Assembly: GCA_038528965.1 (NCBI GenBank) | Contig: JBCBEC010000017.1 | Location: forward strand, 1-64,000 | DNA length: 64,000 nt | DNA from: Lewinella sp038528965 | GTDB taxonomy: Bacteria; Bacteroidota; Bacteroidia; Chitinophagales; Saprospiraceae | Direction: 5' to 3' | Part shown: piece after piece, positions 46,651 through 56,209 of the stretch | How positions within the stretch are numbered: position 1 is the first letter of the stretch | Layout of the letters: each line of letters starts with the position of its first letter | Notes under the pieces: model-generated | What the model was told of the DNA's origin: nothing | Seen by the model: only the letters and a program-made list of their open reading frames with translations | The model's database searches: none | Program-made: the position numbers and the translations under genes

Positions 46651-47691
46651 ATGAACAAGCTCTTATTTCTTAGCAGCTCCTTTTTGCTTTTGCTGGGCTT
46701 GCCAATGGCAGCTCAGGTACCCCATGTGAGCTTATCGCAAGTACAGGAGTTTCCGGAATTTGAGGATTTACAAGTTGCTGTTTCTGCCGACGGAAGTAGT
46801 CTCCTGGAATTGGATTGGCAGGATAGAGCTCAGGCTTGTCCGCCGCAACTGGTCCCTAACGATTCAGTGATGACGGTCCTACACCTCCTAGACCACGAAG
46901 CTGGATTCTACTACGCCACTACCGGATTTACCTGTTTAGACTCCATGTTTGCCGAGCAAAACCTTCCGACCGCACAACATACGGATGAACTGATCAATCG
47001 GATCGCTAAGCTCCCGCTGATTCAACATTCCGGTACCGAATATTTTTATGGTATAAATACCACCGTCTTAGGTTTAGTTGCTGAAAGAGCGAGCGGCAAA
47101 TCCCTCCAGCAACTGGTAGCAGAACGAGTGAGCGGTCCGCTGCAAATCGAAGATCTACAATACCGACTTCCTAACGGTGAACAACTCCTGCCAAGATTTA
47201 CGGGTCGGGACTCCATCTTGCGGGAAGCCACGCGAGGCGAGTTAGATATTTTCGGGCCCGATGTTCCTGATTATGATGTAGATCACCTGCTGTACTTAGG
47301 AGGAGAAGGGATGGTTGGGACAGCCGATGCTTACGCCGACTTCATCAGAATGCTCCTCAAGCGGGGCCAATTGAACGGTCATCGTTTTTTAGAAGAAACT
47401 ACCGTTGCAGACATATACGCTCCCCACACTCAACTGGATAGTCCTTATGGATATAACGGATACAATCTTTGGATCAGTGGTGATTCAATGCGAATAAAGC
47501 AACAAGGTGAGGCTGGACTCTGGATAGGAGGAGGTTATGAGTGCACTCACTTTTGGGCGGACCCCGAACGTAATTTTGTAGGGATCATCATGTCTCAGAA
47601 CAATGAAGTTTGGGCACCTGGCTATGAACTGAATGATCAGTTTCGTGGCACAGTATATCAGCAGCTTTGGAAAAGTGAACAAGCAAATTGA
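46651..47691 (+). CDS. Beta-lactamase-fold protein lacking the SxxK motif
   Basis: A 346-residue exported protein. The signal peptide is MNKLLFLSSSFLLLLGLPMAAQ; the ATG at 46651 is preferred over a GTG at 46639. From MTVLHLLDHEAGF onward it follows class C serine hydrolases (TEYFYGINTTVLGLVAERASG, then GGEGMVGTADAYADFIRMLL and WIGGGYECTHFWADP). The stretch that should hold SxxK is absent: only about 75 residues separate the signal peptide from that point. It is either an in-frame deletion derivative or a non-catalytic paralogue. Confidence 0.65.
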   Translation: MNKLLFLSSSFLLLLGLPMAAQVPHVSLSQVQEFPEFEDLQVAVSADGSSLLELDWQDRAQACPPQLVPNDSVMTVLHLLDHEAGFYYATTGFTCLDSMFAEQNLPTAQHTDELINRIAKLPLIQHSGTEYFYGINTTVLGLVAERASGKSLQQLVAERVSGPLQIEDLQYRLPNGEQLLPRFTGRDSILREATRGELDIFGPDVPDYDVDHLLYLGGEGMVGTADAYADFIRMLLKRGQLNGHRFLEETTVADIYAPHTQLDSPYGYNGYNLWISGDSMRIKQQGEAGLWIGGGYECTHFWADPERNFVGIIMSQNNEVWAPGYELNDQFRGTVYQQLWKSEQAN

Positions 47692-48057
47692 CAAAACGAG
47701 AACTCGTCAGGCCACCAAATAAAGATAACAACAAACCGACACGCTACAACAATCACCCCGCCCCCAACAAAACACCTACGAGCCCAAGAAAAGACCTCCA
47801 CCCCAAATCAGATGAAAATTTGGCATAGGCGGCTAATGACGGACAGAATGAACGAAATTGGCATTCTCATCGCAAAAAGATGATGTAAATCATGTAGATG
47901 ATCTTCAGGAATTTATCATCTTTGCAAGGTTGGAACACATTTCAACGTCCTGTCCTTAAGCCGTTTTGAACTGACCGAGAAGCAGTTATCCTCAACTGTT
48001 GTCTCTGTCCTTTGTATGTTGAAAATTATCGCTTATTCTAAACACTTAGTAATTAGT
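47692..48057. other. susC upstream regulatory region
   Basis: This 366-base stretch holds no gene. It includes a 5-4-5 palindrome, a wider 9-bp inverted repeat and a near-consensus -7 element in one 50-base segment (listed separately). Confidence 0.45.
47876..47924. promoter_or_regulatory. Candidate operator and promoter of the sus locus
   Basis: AAAGATGAT (47876-47884) is inverted at 47915-47923 (ATCATCTTT). A palindrome ATGAT-GTAA-ATCAT lies at 47880-47893. CATCTTTG at 47917-47924 differs from TAnnTTTG only at the first base. The site lies 130-180 bases before susC. Confidence 0.35.
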
Positions 48058-50979
48058 ATGAAACAACTTTTGAATGCAATCATGCTGCTCCTGGCATTGG
48101 TATTGCTGCCCGGCCTCGCGCTGGCCCAGCGAACCATCACGGGGCAGGTGACCGACTCAGAATCCGGTGAGACCCTCATCGGCGCCAACATCCTGGTGGT
48201 AGGCACCTCCTCTGGTACTATTACCGACTACGACGGTAACTTTGAACTAAGCATACCAGAAGGTTATGACGTTTTACAGTTTAGCTACACCGGCTACACT
48301 ACTCAGGAAATTAAGCTTGAAGCCTCCAACGTACTCAACATTCAAATGAGTTCGGGTACTGTTTTGGATGAGGTAGTAGTGATTGGTTATGGTACAGTTA
48401 AACGGGAAGACGCCACCGGCTCAGTGGAGACTATCAGTACGGAATCCTTCAACCGCGGTGCGATTACCTCTACTCAAGAGCTGATCGCTGGTAAAGTAGC
48501 GGGTGTTTCTATTAGCCCGGGCAGTGATCCCGGTGGTGGTGCCACCATCCGTATTCGCGGTGGATCTTCTTTGAATGCCTCCAATGACCCCTTAATCGTA
48601 ATTGACGGAGTACCCGTTGAAAGCCGCAATGTATCGGGCTCTAGAAACCCACTGAACCTGGTGAACCCCAATGATGTAGAAAGCGTAACCGTATTGAAAG
48701 ATGCTTCTGCAACAGCCATTTATGGTTCTCGTGCCTCCAATGGTGTAATTCTTATTACTACCAAGAAGGGTAGCCTAGGTGGCGGTGTTAGTGTAGATTA
48801 CAACGGTTCCTTTGCAACCAGTTCGATCCAGAATACCCTACCCGTTTATTCGGCAGATGAGTTCCGCTCTTTTGTACAGGAGAACTTCCCAGGCAACACG
48901 GACGAACTGGGAGATGCCAGCACCGACTGGCAGGATGAGATCTACCAATCTGGTATCACGCACGATCACAACGTAACCGTTGCGGGTAGCGTGGGGCTAC
49001 TCCCCTATCGGGTCTCTGCGGGTTATACCAACAAAGATGGTATTCTTAAAACCGACAACTTCCAGCGTTTGAACTACGGCCTTTCTTTGACCCCAGGCTT
49101 CCTGGACAATCGCCTACAGATTCAAGCCAACTTCAAAGGTTCTACCGTCGACAACCGCTTTGCTAACCGTGGTGCTATTGGTGCAGCTACTGGCTTCGAC
49201 CCTACCCGCCCGGTACTGGATCCAGAAAGCCCCTACGGTGGTTATTTTACTTTCGTCAATAACGATGGTACGCCTAACCGTTTGGCGGCAGCTAACCCAG
49301 TAGCGCAGCTGATGCTGAAGGAGGACCTTTCTACTGTAAACCGCTATATCGGTAACATCGCAGTAGATTACCGTTTCGGATTCCTACCGGAACTGCGTGC
49401 CAACGTTAACGCTGGATACGATTACTCTGATGGTTCAGGAACCATTTTCGAACCGCAGAACTACAGTGCCGTATTTGATGCAGCTACTGGTGGTGGTACG
49501 ATGAACGACTACAACGAGCAGATCTCCAACCGCTTGTTCGACTTTTACCTGAACTACGTAAAGGACATCGGCAAATCACGGATCGATCTGATGGCGGGTT
49601 ACGGTTATCAGCACTTTAAGTTTGAGAAGGAAGATAACCGTAGTGATATCAATATGACCCCGGAAAACGTGGTGCAAATCCTTACTGCGCGTGAGTATTT
49701 CCTCGTTTCACTCTTCGGTCGTGCCAACATTAACCTGGGTGAGAACCTATTGTTGACGGGTACTATTCGTCGCGACGCTACGAGCCGTTTCTCAGAAGAA
49801 AATCGTGCTGGTATCTTCCCGGCCGCTGCCATGGCGTACAAGTTTGTTGGGCCTGATAGAAAGATCGGTATCCTAAATAGCCTTAAACTGCGTGTTGGTT
49901 GGGGTATCACTGGTCAGCAGGATGTAGGTGATGAATTCTACCCTTACATTCCGTCTTACACGATCAGTTTGTCGAATGCCCAGTACCAGTTTGGTGATGA
50001 ATTCATTCCTACCAATCGCCCAAGTGGTTACAACCAACAGCTAAAGTGGGAGGAAACAACTACCTACAACGCCGCGGTTGACTTTGGCTTATTCAACGAT
50101 CGTATCTATGGTACTTTTGAACTGTACCAGCGCGATACGGAGGATCTCCTCTTCAACGCGCGCCCTGCTGCCGGTACCAACCTGACCAACCGGATTTTCG
50201 CTAACATCGGCAACCTGGAAAACAAAGGTTTCGAAGTAAGCTTGAATATCGTTCCTATTTCTACTCCTGATATGGAATGGTCGATTGGTGCTAACCTGAC
50301 TCGCAACCAAAACCGCATTACCGAATTGATCGGTGACCAGCCTACTGGTGGCATTGGTGGTGGTGTAGGTAATAATATCCAGCTGCACCGCGAAGGCTTC
50401 GCCGCCAACTCTTTCTACGTATACGAACAAGTGTACAACGAAAATGGCCAGCCAGTAGAAGGTCTCTATGTTGACCGCAACGCAGATGGTCAAATCACCT
50501 CCCAGGACCTGTACTTGTTTGAGAATCCTGCACCAGACTACTTCCTGGGTATCACCTCAAACTTTAACTACGGTAACTTTGACTTCTCTTTTGCCGGACG
50601 TGCGAACTTTGGCAACTACATGTACAACAATGTTTTGTCAAACTCCACCAACATTGCGGGTGCTCGGAATTCCACTGGTTTCTTGCTAAACCGCCACAAT
50701 CGGGCCCAGGAGATCAACTTCAACGTACCGCAGTTCTTCAGTGACTTCTTCCTGGAGGATGCTTCCTTCTTCCGTATGGACCACATCACTGCTGGTTACC
50801 GCTTCACCGAAGTGTTCGGTGCCGAGCGCGGTGGTAACTTGCGCATCTTCGCTACCCTGCAAAATGCCTTCGTTATCACTAACTATACGGGCCTTGACCC
50901 TGAAGTATTTGGTGGTGTTGACAATGATGTATATCCACGCTCACGCACCTTTTTGGTGGGTGTTAATTTGAATCTGTAG
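48058..50979 (+). CDS. susC: SusC/RagA-family TonB-dependent outer membrane transporter
   Basis: A 973-residue outer-membrane transporter. The start at 48058 gives a signal peptide (MKQLLNAIMLLLALVLLPGL, ending in LALAQ). A carboxypeptidase-regulatory-like domain (ITGQVTDSESGETLIGANI) precedes the TonB-linked region, and the plug contains VVIGYGTVKREDATGSVETI and the SusC motif PLIVIDGVPVESRNVSG. The beta barrel ends in FLVGVNLNL. It imports oligosaccharides captured by SusD. It is followed 29 bases later by susD. Confidence 0.94.
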   Translation: MKQLLNAIMLLLALVLLPGLALAQRTITGQVTDSESGETLIGANILVVGTSSGTITDYDGNFELSIPEGYDVLQFSYTGYTTQEIKLEASNVLNIQMSSGTVLDEVVVIGYGTVKREDATGSVETISTESFNRGAITSTQELIAGKVAGVSISPGSDPGGGATIRIRGGSSLNASNDPLIVIDGVPVESRNVSGSRNPLNLVNPNDVESVTVLKDASATAIYGSRASNGVILITTKKGSLGGGVSVDYNGSFATSSIQNTLPVYSADEFRSFVQENFPGNTDELGDASTDWQDEIYQSGITHDHNVTVAGSVGLLPYRVSAGYTNKDGILKTDNFQRLNYGLSLTPGFLDNRLQIQANFKGSTVDNRFANRGAIGAATGFDPTRPVLDPESPYGGYFTFVNNDGTPNRLAAANPVAQLMLKEDLSTVNRYIGNIAVDYRFGFLPELRANVNAGYDYSDGSGTIFEPQNYSAVFDAATGGGTMNDYNEQISNRLFDFYLNYVKDIGKSRIDLMAGYGYQHFKFEKEDNRSDINMTPENVVQILTAREYFLVSLFGRANINLGENLLLTGTIRRDATSRFSEENRAGIFPAAAMAYKFVGPDRKIGILNSLKLRVGWGITGQQDVGDEFYPYIPSYTISLSNAQYQFGDEFIPTNRPSGYNQQLKWEETTTYNAAVDFGLFNDRIYGTFELYQRDTEDLLFNARPAAGTNLTNRIFANIGNLENKGFEVSLNIVPISTPDMEWSIGANLTRNQNRITELIGDQPTGGIGGGVGNNIQLHREGFAANSFYVYEQVYNENGQPVEGLYVDRNADGQITSQDLYLFENPAPDYFLGITSNFNYGNFDFSFAGRANFGNYMYNNVLSNSTNIAGARNSTGFLLNRHNRAQEINFNVPQFFSDFFLEDASFFRMDHITAGYRFTEVFGAERGGNLRIFATLQNAFVITNYTGLDPEVFGGVDNDVYPRSRTFLVGVNLNL

Positions 50980-51008
50980 TAATTAGTAGACTTTAAAAAA
51001 TCAAAACG

Positions 51009-53183
51009 ATGAAACGTAACCGTTTTCTAAATAACCTATTACTACTTGCCGGTCTCGCCTTCGTCATGACCTCCTGTTTCAGTGATCTTGACGTAGAGCC
51101 TATCGATCCAGATGAGCAGACCGCTAATGTAGTATACTCCGATCCTGGTTCTTACCGCCAGGTGATGGCCAAGCTGTACGCTGGCTTGGCTGTAAGTGGC
51201 CAGGAAGGCCCTGCTGGACAACCTGACATTCAAGACATTGATGAAGGTTTCTCTACCTACCTGCGTCAGTACTGGAAAGCCCAGGAATTGACCACCGACG
51301 AGGCTGTAATTGCCTGGAACGATGGAAATATCCACGACTATGAGGATATGGACTGGGATGATAACAACGAGTTTGTACGCGCAATGTACGATCGTTTGTA
51401 CTTCCAGATTGCGCTTTGTAATGAGTTCTTACGTGAGTCTACAGATGACAAATTGAGTAGTCGTGGACAGAACGATATCCAAGCAGAAGTGGCGGCTTAT
51501 CGCGCCGAAGCACGCTTCCTACGTGCACTAAGCTACTGGCATGCACTGGATATGTTCCGCAGTGTACCTTTCGTGGTGGAAGCAGATGGCGTTGGTTTCT
51601 TCTTGCCGGAGCAAACCACAGCACGTGCCTTGTTTGAGTGGATTGAGAACGAGATCAAGGATATCGAGCCAGCTATGCTGGACGCCGGCACCAATGAGTA
51701 CGGCCGCGCGGACAAAGCTGCTTTGTGGATGCTAGCCACCAAGTTGTACCTAAACGCCGAAGTATACATTGGCGAAAACCGTGCTTCTGAGGCTTTAGGT
51801 TTTGCGACTCAGGTGATCAACGCTGGTTATGAACTGGAACCAGAATACGCACATTTGTTCTTGGCGGATAACGATTTGTCTTCCGAGATCATCTTCCCGG
51901 TATTGTTCGATGGAAATAACACCCGCACTTGGGGTGGTATGACCTTCATTATGCACGCAGCCATTGGCGGCGACATGCAAGCTGCTGAATTCGGTATGGA
52001 CGGTGGCTGGGGTGGTACGCGTACCACTAGTGCCTTTGTCGGTCAATTCCCTGCAGTAGGTGGTACTGTAGTGGAAGCGGTGTTTGATAGCGGTGACTAT
52101 CCACTGCTGAACGTTCCTGGTGCTTACCAGGGCTGGGATCCTGCGAATGACGATACTGCTCTAACTTCCCTTAACTCAGATGACAATTATGAGGGTTACC
52201 TCAATATCCTAGAAACTGGTGCAATTAAGTTTGCACTCGGCACTTGGGACGAAAACTGGGGTGACAGCGATGGCGACGGTATACTGGAGCCTGGTGGCGA
52301 CGATATTACCCTGGAGCCCGGTTTCTACCGCATTCAGGTCAACCTGAATGACCTCACCTACACGATCACTGAGACCAGCTGGGGACTCATCGGCGATGCC
52401 ACACCTGGTGGTTGGGATGCTGATACGGATATGACCTACAACGCAGACGAAAATGCTTGGGAGCTTTCAGTTGATCTCCTTGGTGGTCTGGATATCAAGT
52501 TCCGGGCTAATGATGCTTGGGATGTTAACCTTGGTGACACCGGATCAGATGCCCTCTTGGAGTACGGTGGTGATAACATCAAGATTCCAGGCAATGGTAA
52601 TTATACAGTGAAGCTGTATCTGGGTAAGCAGGATTACACCTACTCTATCGAGTCTAACAATAGCGATTCTCGTAAGATGTTCTTTACGGAGAACCAAGAA
52701 TTGGAGATTACTGATGTGTCTCAGTTCAACCAGGGTTACGCTATTACCAAGTGGAAGAACAAGGACCGCGCTGGTAACGATGGCAAAGACCTGACCTTCC
52801 CGGATACCGACTTCCCAATGTTCCGCCTCGCAGATGCGTACCTGATGTACGCCGAAGCACACCTACGTGGTGGTGGCGGTGATCTTGGAACGGCTGTAGA
52901 GTATGTGAACATCGTACGTAACCGCGCTGGTGCAGGCACCATCACTGGAGATGACCTGACACTAGACTTCCTGTTGGATGAGCGGGCACGTGAGCTGTAC
53001 TGGGAGTGCCACCGTCGTACTGACCTGGTCCGCTTTGGTCAGTTTACCGATGGTACTTACCACTGGCCGCTGAAGGGCAATAGCCTGGAAGGAACCGCAG
53101 TTGCTGGTTTCCGCGATATCTTCCCTATTCCAGCATCAGACTTGAGTGCTAACCCACGCTTGTCACAAAACCCTGGTTACTAG
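51009..53183 (+). CDS. susD: SusD-family lipoprotein with inserted SusE-type carbohydrate-binding modules
   Basis: A 724-residue lipoprotein (signal to FVMTSC, Cys18), longer than the usual 500-570. The SusD fold runs to about residue 350 (AYRAEARFLRALSYWHALDMF, YGRADKAALWMLATKLYL, ending SAFVGQFPA) and resumes at DSRKMFFT (about 553) to FPIPASDLSANPRLSQNPGY. Residues 364-550 are an insertion of two modules (YPLLNVPGAYQGWDPAND, then SWGLIGDATPGGWD and IKFRANDAWDVNLGD). They are similar over their full length to the C-terminal half of SusE. The reading frame is continuous. The protein should hold glycan at the cell surface for SusC. Confidence 0.93.
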   Translation: MKRNRFLNNLLLLAGLAFVMTSCFSDLDVEPIDPDEQTANVVYSDPGSYRQVMAKLYAGLAVSGQEGPAGQPDIQDIDEGFSTYLRQYWKAQELTTDEAVIAWNDGNIHDYEDMDWDDNNEFVRAMYDRLYFQIALCNEFLRESTDDKLSSRGQNDIQAEVAAYRAEARFLRALSYWHALDMFRSVPFVVEADGVGFFLPEQTTARALFEWIENEIKDIEPAMLDAGTNEYGRADKAALWMLATKLYLNAEVYIGENRASEALGFATQVINAGYELEPEYAHLFLADNDLSSEIIFPVLFDGNNTRTWGGMTFIMHAAIGGDMQAAEFGMDGGWGGTRTTSAFVGQFPAVGGTVVEAVFDSGDYPLLNVPGAYQGWDPANDDTALTSLNSDDNYEGYLNILETGAIKFALGTWDENWGDSDGDGILEPGGDDITLEPGFYRIQVNLNDLTYTITETSWGLIGDATPGGWDADTDMTYNADENAWELSVDLLGGLDIKFRANDAWDVNLGDTGSDALLEYGGDNIKIPGNGNYTVKLYLGKQDYTYSIESNNSDSRKMFFTENQELEITDVSQFNQGYAITKWKNKDRAGNDGKDLTFPDTDFPMFRLADAYLMYAEAHLRGGGGDLGTAVEYVNIVRNRAGAGTITGDDLTLDFLLDERARELYWECHRRTDLVRFGQFTDGTYHWPLKGNSLEGTAVAGFRDIFPIPASDLSANPRLSQNPGY

Positions 53184-53257
53184 GGCTAAACTATTAGATG
53201 ATTCGAGCTCGGGTAGGCTTGCATTAGCTTACCCCAGCCATTCAAAAAATATAAACC

Positions 53258-54295
53258 ATGTTGAAGAAAATTCTTTTGTGGTCGCTGGCAGTAAGCCTTA
53301 TCGCTTTTAGCTGCGAAGACGATCGCGATCTTGTAACCCTGCAGGTAGGTGATGCGCCTGCCTTCACTGCACCAGCAGCTGGTCTTTCCGTAGACATTAC
53401 GGAAGAGAACCTCAATGAAACCCTGGCAGATTTCAGTTGGTCTCCTGCTGATTATGGTTTTGCCGCCGGAGTAAGCTATACGCTAGAAGTAGATGTAGCT
53501 GGCAACAGCTTTTTGGAGGCAGTTAACCTCAGTACCACGACCAAATTTAACGCTACCGTCAGCAATGATCAGATCAATACCATTATGCTCACCAAGGGCC
53601 TACCTGGAGGTGTGTTTACAAATATGGAATTTCGGGTGGTAGCTAATGCTGGTACCCAGGTAGAGGAGCTCATCTCCGAAACCTTAGTGATCAGTGTTTC
53701 TCCAGTTGCGGTAGCTATTGATTATCCTAAACTACAAGTTCCTGGCAGCTACCAGGGCTGGGATCCCGCCAACGAAAGCACCGTGATCTTTTCTGTGGAA
53801 AGCAATGGCGTGTACGAAGGATACCTCTATGTTGCTGACGACGGTGCTGCTCATAAGTATACCGACGGTCCAAGCTGGGATGTCAACTGGGGCGATACTG
53901 GCGCCGATGGCATGCTAGATGCTGGCGGTGATGATATCTTCTTGGGTGATGCCGGTGTATACCGCTTTAGTGCCAACATCAACGACCTCACTCACAGCTC
54001 ACTACGCACAGATTGGGGAGTAATTGGTAACGCTACTCCAGGTGGCTGGGATAACGATACCGATATGACCTACGATCCCGCTACCGGCCTATGGAGCATT
54101 GATATCGACTTGATCGCAGATAATTTCATCAAGTTCCGGGCAAATGATGGTTGGGATGTGAATCTCGGCGATGACAACACGGATGCTGCGATGGAGTATG
54201 GCGGTGCTGATATTCCAATTACGGAAAGCGGCAACTATACAGTAACACTGGACTTGACTAATGCGGTGTATACCTACACATTGACCAAGAACTAG
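53258..54295 (+). CDS. susE: SusE-like outer-membrane glycan-binding lipoprotein
   Basis: A 345-residue lipoprotein: signal peptide ending LIAFSC (Cys19), an N-terminal SusE domain (about 20-150), then two starch-binding-type modules (156-345). The first begins YPKLQVPGSYQGWDPANE, and the second begins near DWGVIGNATPGGWDND and includes IKFRANDGWDVNLGD. The repeated WDVNWGD/WDVNLGD segments provide the aromatic binding face typical of these modules (family knowledge). It is the third gene of the sus operon and is followed by a terminator. Confidence 0.9.
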   Translation: MLKKILLWSLAVSLIAFSCEDDRDLVTLQVGDAPAFTAPAAGLSVDITEENLNETLADFSWSPADYGFAAGVSYTLEVDVAGNSFLEAVNLSTTTKFNATVSNDQINTIMLTKGLPGGVFTNMEFRVVANAGTQVEELISETLVISVSPVAVAIDYPKLQVPGSYQGWDPANESTVIFSVESNGVYEGYLYVADDGAAHKYTDGPSWDVNWGDTGADGMLDAGGDDIFLGDAGVYRFSANINDLTHSSLRTDWGVIGNATPGGWDNDTDMTYDPATGLWSIDIDLIADNFIKFRANDGWDVNLGDDNTDAAMEYGGADIPITESGNYTVTLDLTNAVYTYTLTKN

Positions 54296-54329
54296 GGTTG
54301 TCCTAACTTGGTAGTAAATCAAGTTGAAC

Positions 54330-54366
54330 AGCGGGTTGGAGCTAAGCTCTAGCCCGCTTTTCTTTT
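54330..54366 (+). terminator. Terminator of the susCDE operon
   Basis: AGCGGG (54330-54335) pairs with CCCGCT (54353-54358), with an inner GAGCT/AGCTC stem, and is followed by TTTTCTTTT. Confidence 0.8.
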
Positions 54367-54506
54367 AGTAGCAGACCAAACTTAGCCTTGTTAAAATCTT
54401 AGCTCGTTGCAGCAACTTTCGGCTTTCTACGATTCAATACATGACACGCGTAATTACACTGCACTCCACCAGTGGCGATCTCCTTTATAAACCTAACTGA
54501 AAAACA

Positions 54507-55247
54507 ATGCGACAGCTCTTTTATTTCTCTGGTCTGGTTTTGGCTTTAGCCCTCTTTACCTTTTCCGCTTGCGACGACGATGACGTAATCATAACACCCC
54601 TTAGTTGTGAAGACCTAACGGCTGAACTCAAGTTCGTTGTACCCGATAGCTTCCTTGAGGTAATACTCACCAATGGAACACCTCCTTTCGACTATAAGTG
54701 GCATGATGGTAGTACCAAAAGCTATCTACAGCCTCCGGAAGAGATGAATTCTGTAACTGTCACAGATGCCACTGGCTGCACCGCTGTTGCGACGCTAGAC
54801 CCGCCGTCCAACTGCGGTCGTTTCTTTTCCAGCGGAAGCTTAACAGAAAGCACTACTGCGCCTAATACTTTTGAGTACAGCATCTTTGCCTTTGGAGAAG
54901 ACGCTCCATTTTCCTACGCCTGGTCTACGGGCGAAACGGACACCGTGATTACCATTACCGAAGCCGGACATTACGAAGTCACAATCACCAGTGCCGGCGG
55001 TTGTACGATCGGGGCAGATGTATCTATGAATAATGGTCCGGATGGTTTATGCGAATTAACAGCTAGAATGAGAGAACGAGATGATCGCTTATCGGTAAGT
55101 TTAAGTAGAGGAGCCGTTGGAACAACTTATTTCTGGTCTGACGGTAGTACCGAGCAGTATATCCTCAACCCGCTACCGGATACGCCCTATTCCGTTACGA
55201 TAACACATCCCGATGGCTGTTCAACCATCGTTCAGCGAAGACTGTAG
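54507..55247 (+). CDS. Hypothetical lipoprotein with SprB-like repeats
   Basis: A 246-residue lipoprotein (signal to LFTFSAC). It has three similar repeats of about 70 residues, each with a strand, a YxWSDGST/YAWSTGETDT/FWSDGSTEQY-like segment and a cysteine. Each ends in VTVTDATGCTA, VTITSAGGCTI or VTITHPDGCST. The pattern resembles SprB-type repeats of gliding adhesins in Bacteroidota. It has no sorting domain but has a lipid anchor. It lies 211 bases after the sus operon terminator and has its own terminator. Confidence 0.72.
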   Translation: MRQLFYFSGLVLALALFTFSACDDDDVIITPLSCEDLTAELKFVVPDSFLEVILTNGTPPFDYKWHDGSTKSYLQPPEEMNSVTVTDATGCTAVATLDPPSNCGRFFSSGSLTESTTAPNTFEYSIFAFGEDAPFSYAWSTGETDTVITITEAGHYEVTITSAGGCTIGADVSMNNGPDGLCELTARMRERDDRLSVSLSRGAVGTTYFWSDGSTEQYILNPLPDTPYSVTITHPDGCSTIVQRRL

Positions 55248-55263
55248 ACTAATTATCCTAATA

Positions 55264-55300
55264 AAGAAAGCCGTTTGGGAATATCCCAAACGGCTTTCTT
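55264..55300. terminator. Bidirectional terminator between the SprB-like lipoprotein gene and rpoD
   Basis: A perfect 17-bp stem (55264-55280 with 55284-55300) with a 3-base loop and A/T-rich ends. It separates convergent genes and should act on both. Confidence 0.9.
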
Positions 55301-55342
55301 CGTACTATTTCAGTGTTTGTGTAAGAGCACTTTTGACTATTC

Positions 55343-56209
55343 TTATCCTAGGAATGATCGGAGGGAGTTGCGGTTATACGACTTGCGTAAACGGCGAATT
55401 GCCCGCTCCTTAATTTGACGAACCCGCTCCCTAGTTAGGCCATACAGCTCACCAATTTCTTCCAGGGTAAGAGATTTGTAGCCATTCAAGCCGTAGTAAG
55501 TAGACAGAACTTCTACCTCACGAGGTGAAAGAATAGATAAGCCCTGTTGTACTTCCTCTTTCAGTGATTGCTCCATCAACTGATTATCCGGCAAATCTTC
55601 ATCTCCGGAGGTGATGAAGTCCAACATGGTAGCACTCCCCTCCTCAGAAGAAACAGGAGCATCAACTGAGACATGACGGGTATTACCTTTCAAGACGTTA
55701 GCTACATCTTTGGGTGTAATCTCAAGCAACTCAGCTAATTCTTCATTAGTGGGTTCGCGCTCAAACTCTTGTACAAAGGAGCGAAAAGCACCATTGATTT
55801 TATGGTAAGACCCCACCTTATTCAACGGTAGACGAACGATACGCGAGTATTCAACAATCGCTTGCAGAATAGATTGACGAATCCACCATACCGCGTAGGA
55901 GATAAACTTAAAGCCTTTAGTCTCATCAAAGCGACGAGCAGCCTTCATTAAGCCCACATTACCTTCATTGATCAAGTCCGGCAAAGACAAGCCTTGGTTT
56001 TGGTATTGCTTCGCCACCGAAACCACAAAACGCAAGTTGGCGCGGGTAAGTTTATCCAGGGCTTCTTGGTCTCCTTCTCGGATCCGACGCGCCAACTCCG
56101 CCTCTTCTTCCGCAGACAGTAGAGATATCTTGCCAATATCCGTCAGATATTTGTCGAGGGCTAGACTCTCGCGGGAAGTAATCTTATTTGTAATCTTTAA
56201 TTGACGCAT
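55343..56209 (-). CDS. rpoD: Primary RNA polymerase sigma factor
   Basis: A 288-residue sigma-70 factor of the short Bacteroidota type (no region 1.1). It has region 2 (LINEGNVGLMKAARRFDETKG, then FKFISYAVWWIRQSILQAI), region 3 and region 4 (YKSLTLEEIGELYGLTRERV, then RQIKERAIRRLR). It directs transcription from -7/-33 promoters such as those noted in this window. The N-terminus begins MRQLKITNKITSRESLALDK, as in the phylum. Confidence 0.95.
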   Translation of the reverse strand: MRQLKITNKITSRESLALDKYLTDIGKISLLSAEEEAELARRIREGDQEALDKLTRANLRFVVSVAKQYQNQGLSLPDLINEGNVGLMKAARRFDETKGFKFISYAVWWIRQSILQAIVEYSRIVRLPLNKVGSYHKINGAFRSFVQEFEREPTNEELAELLEITPKDVANVLKGNTRHVSVDAPVSSEEGSATMLDFITSGDEDLPDNQLMEQSLKEEVQQGLSILSPREVEVLSTYYGLNGYKSLTLEEIGELYGLTRERVRQIKERAIRRLRKSYNRNSLRSFLG

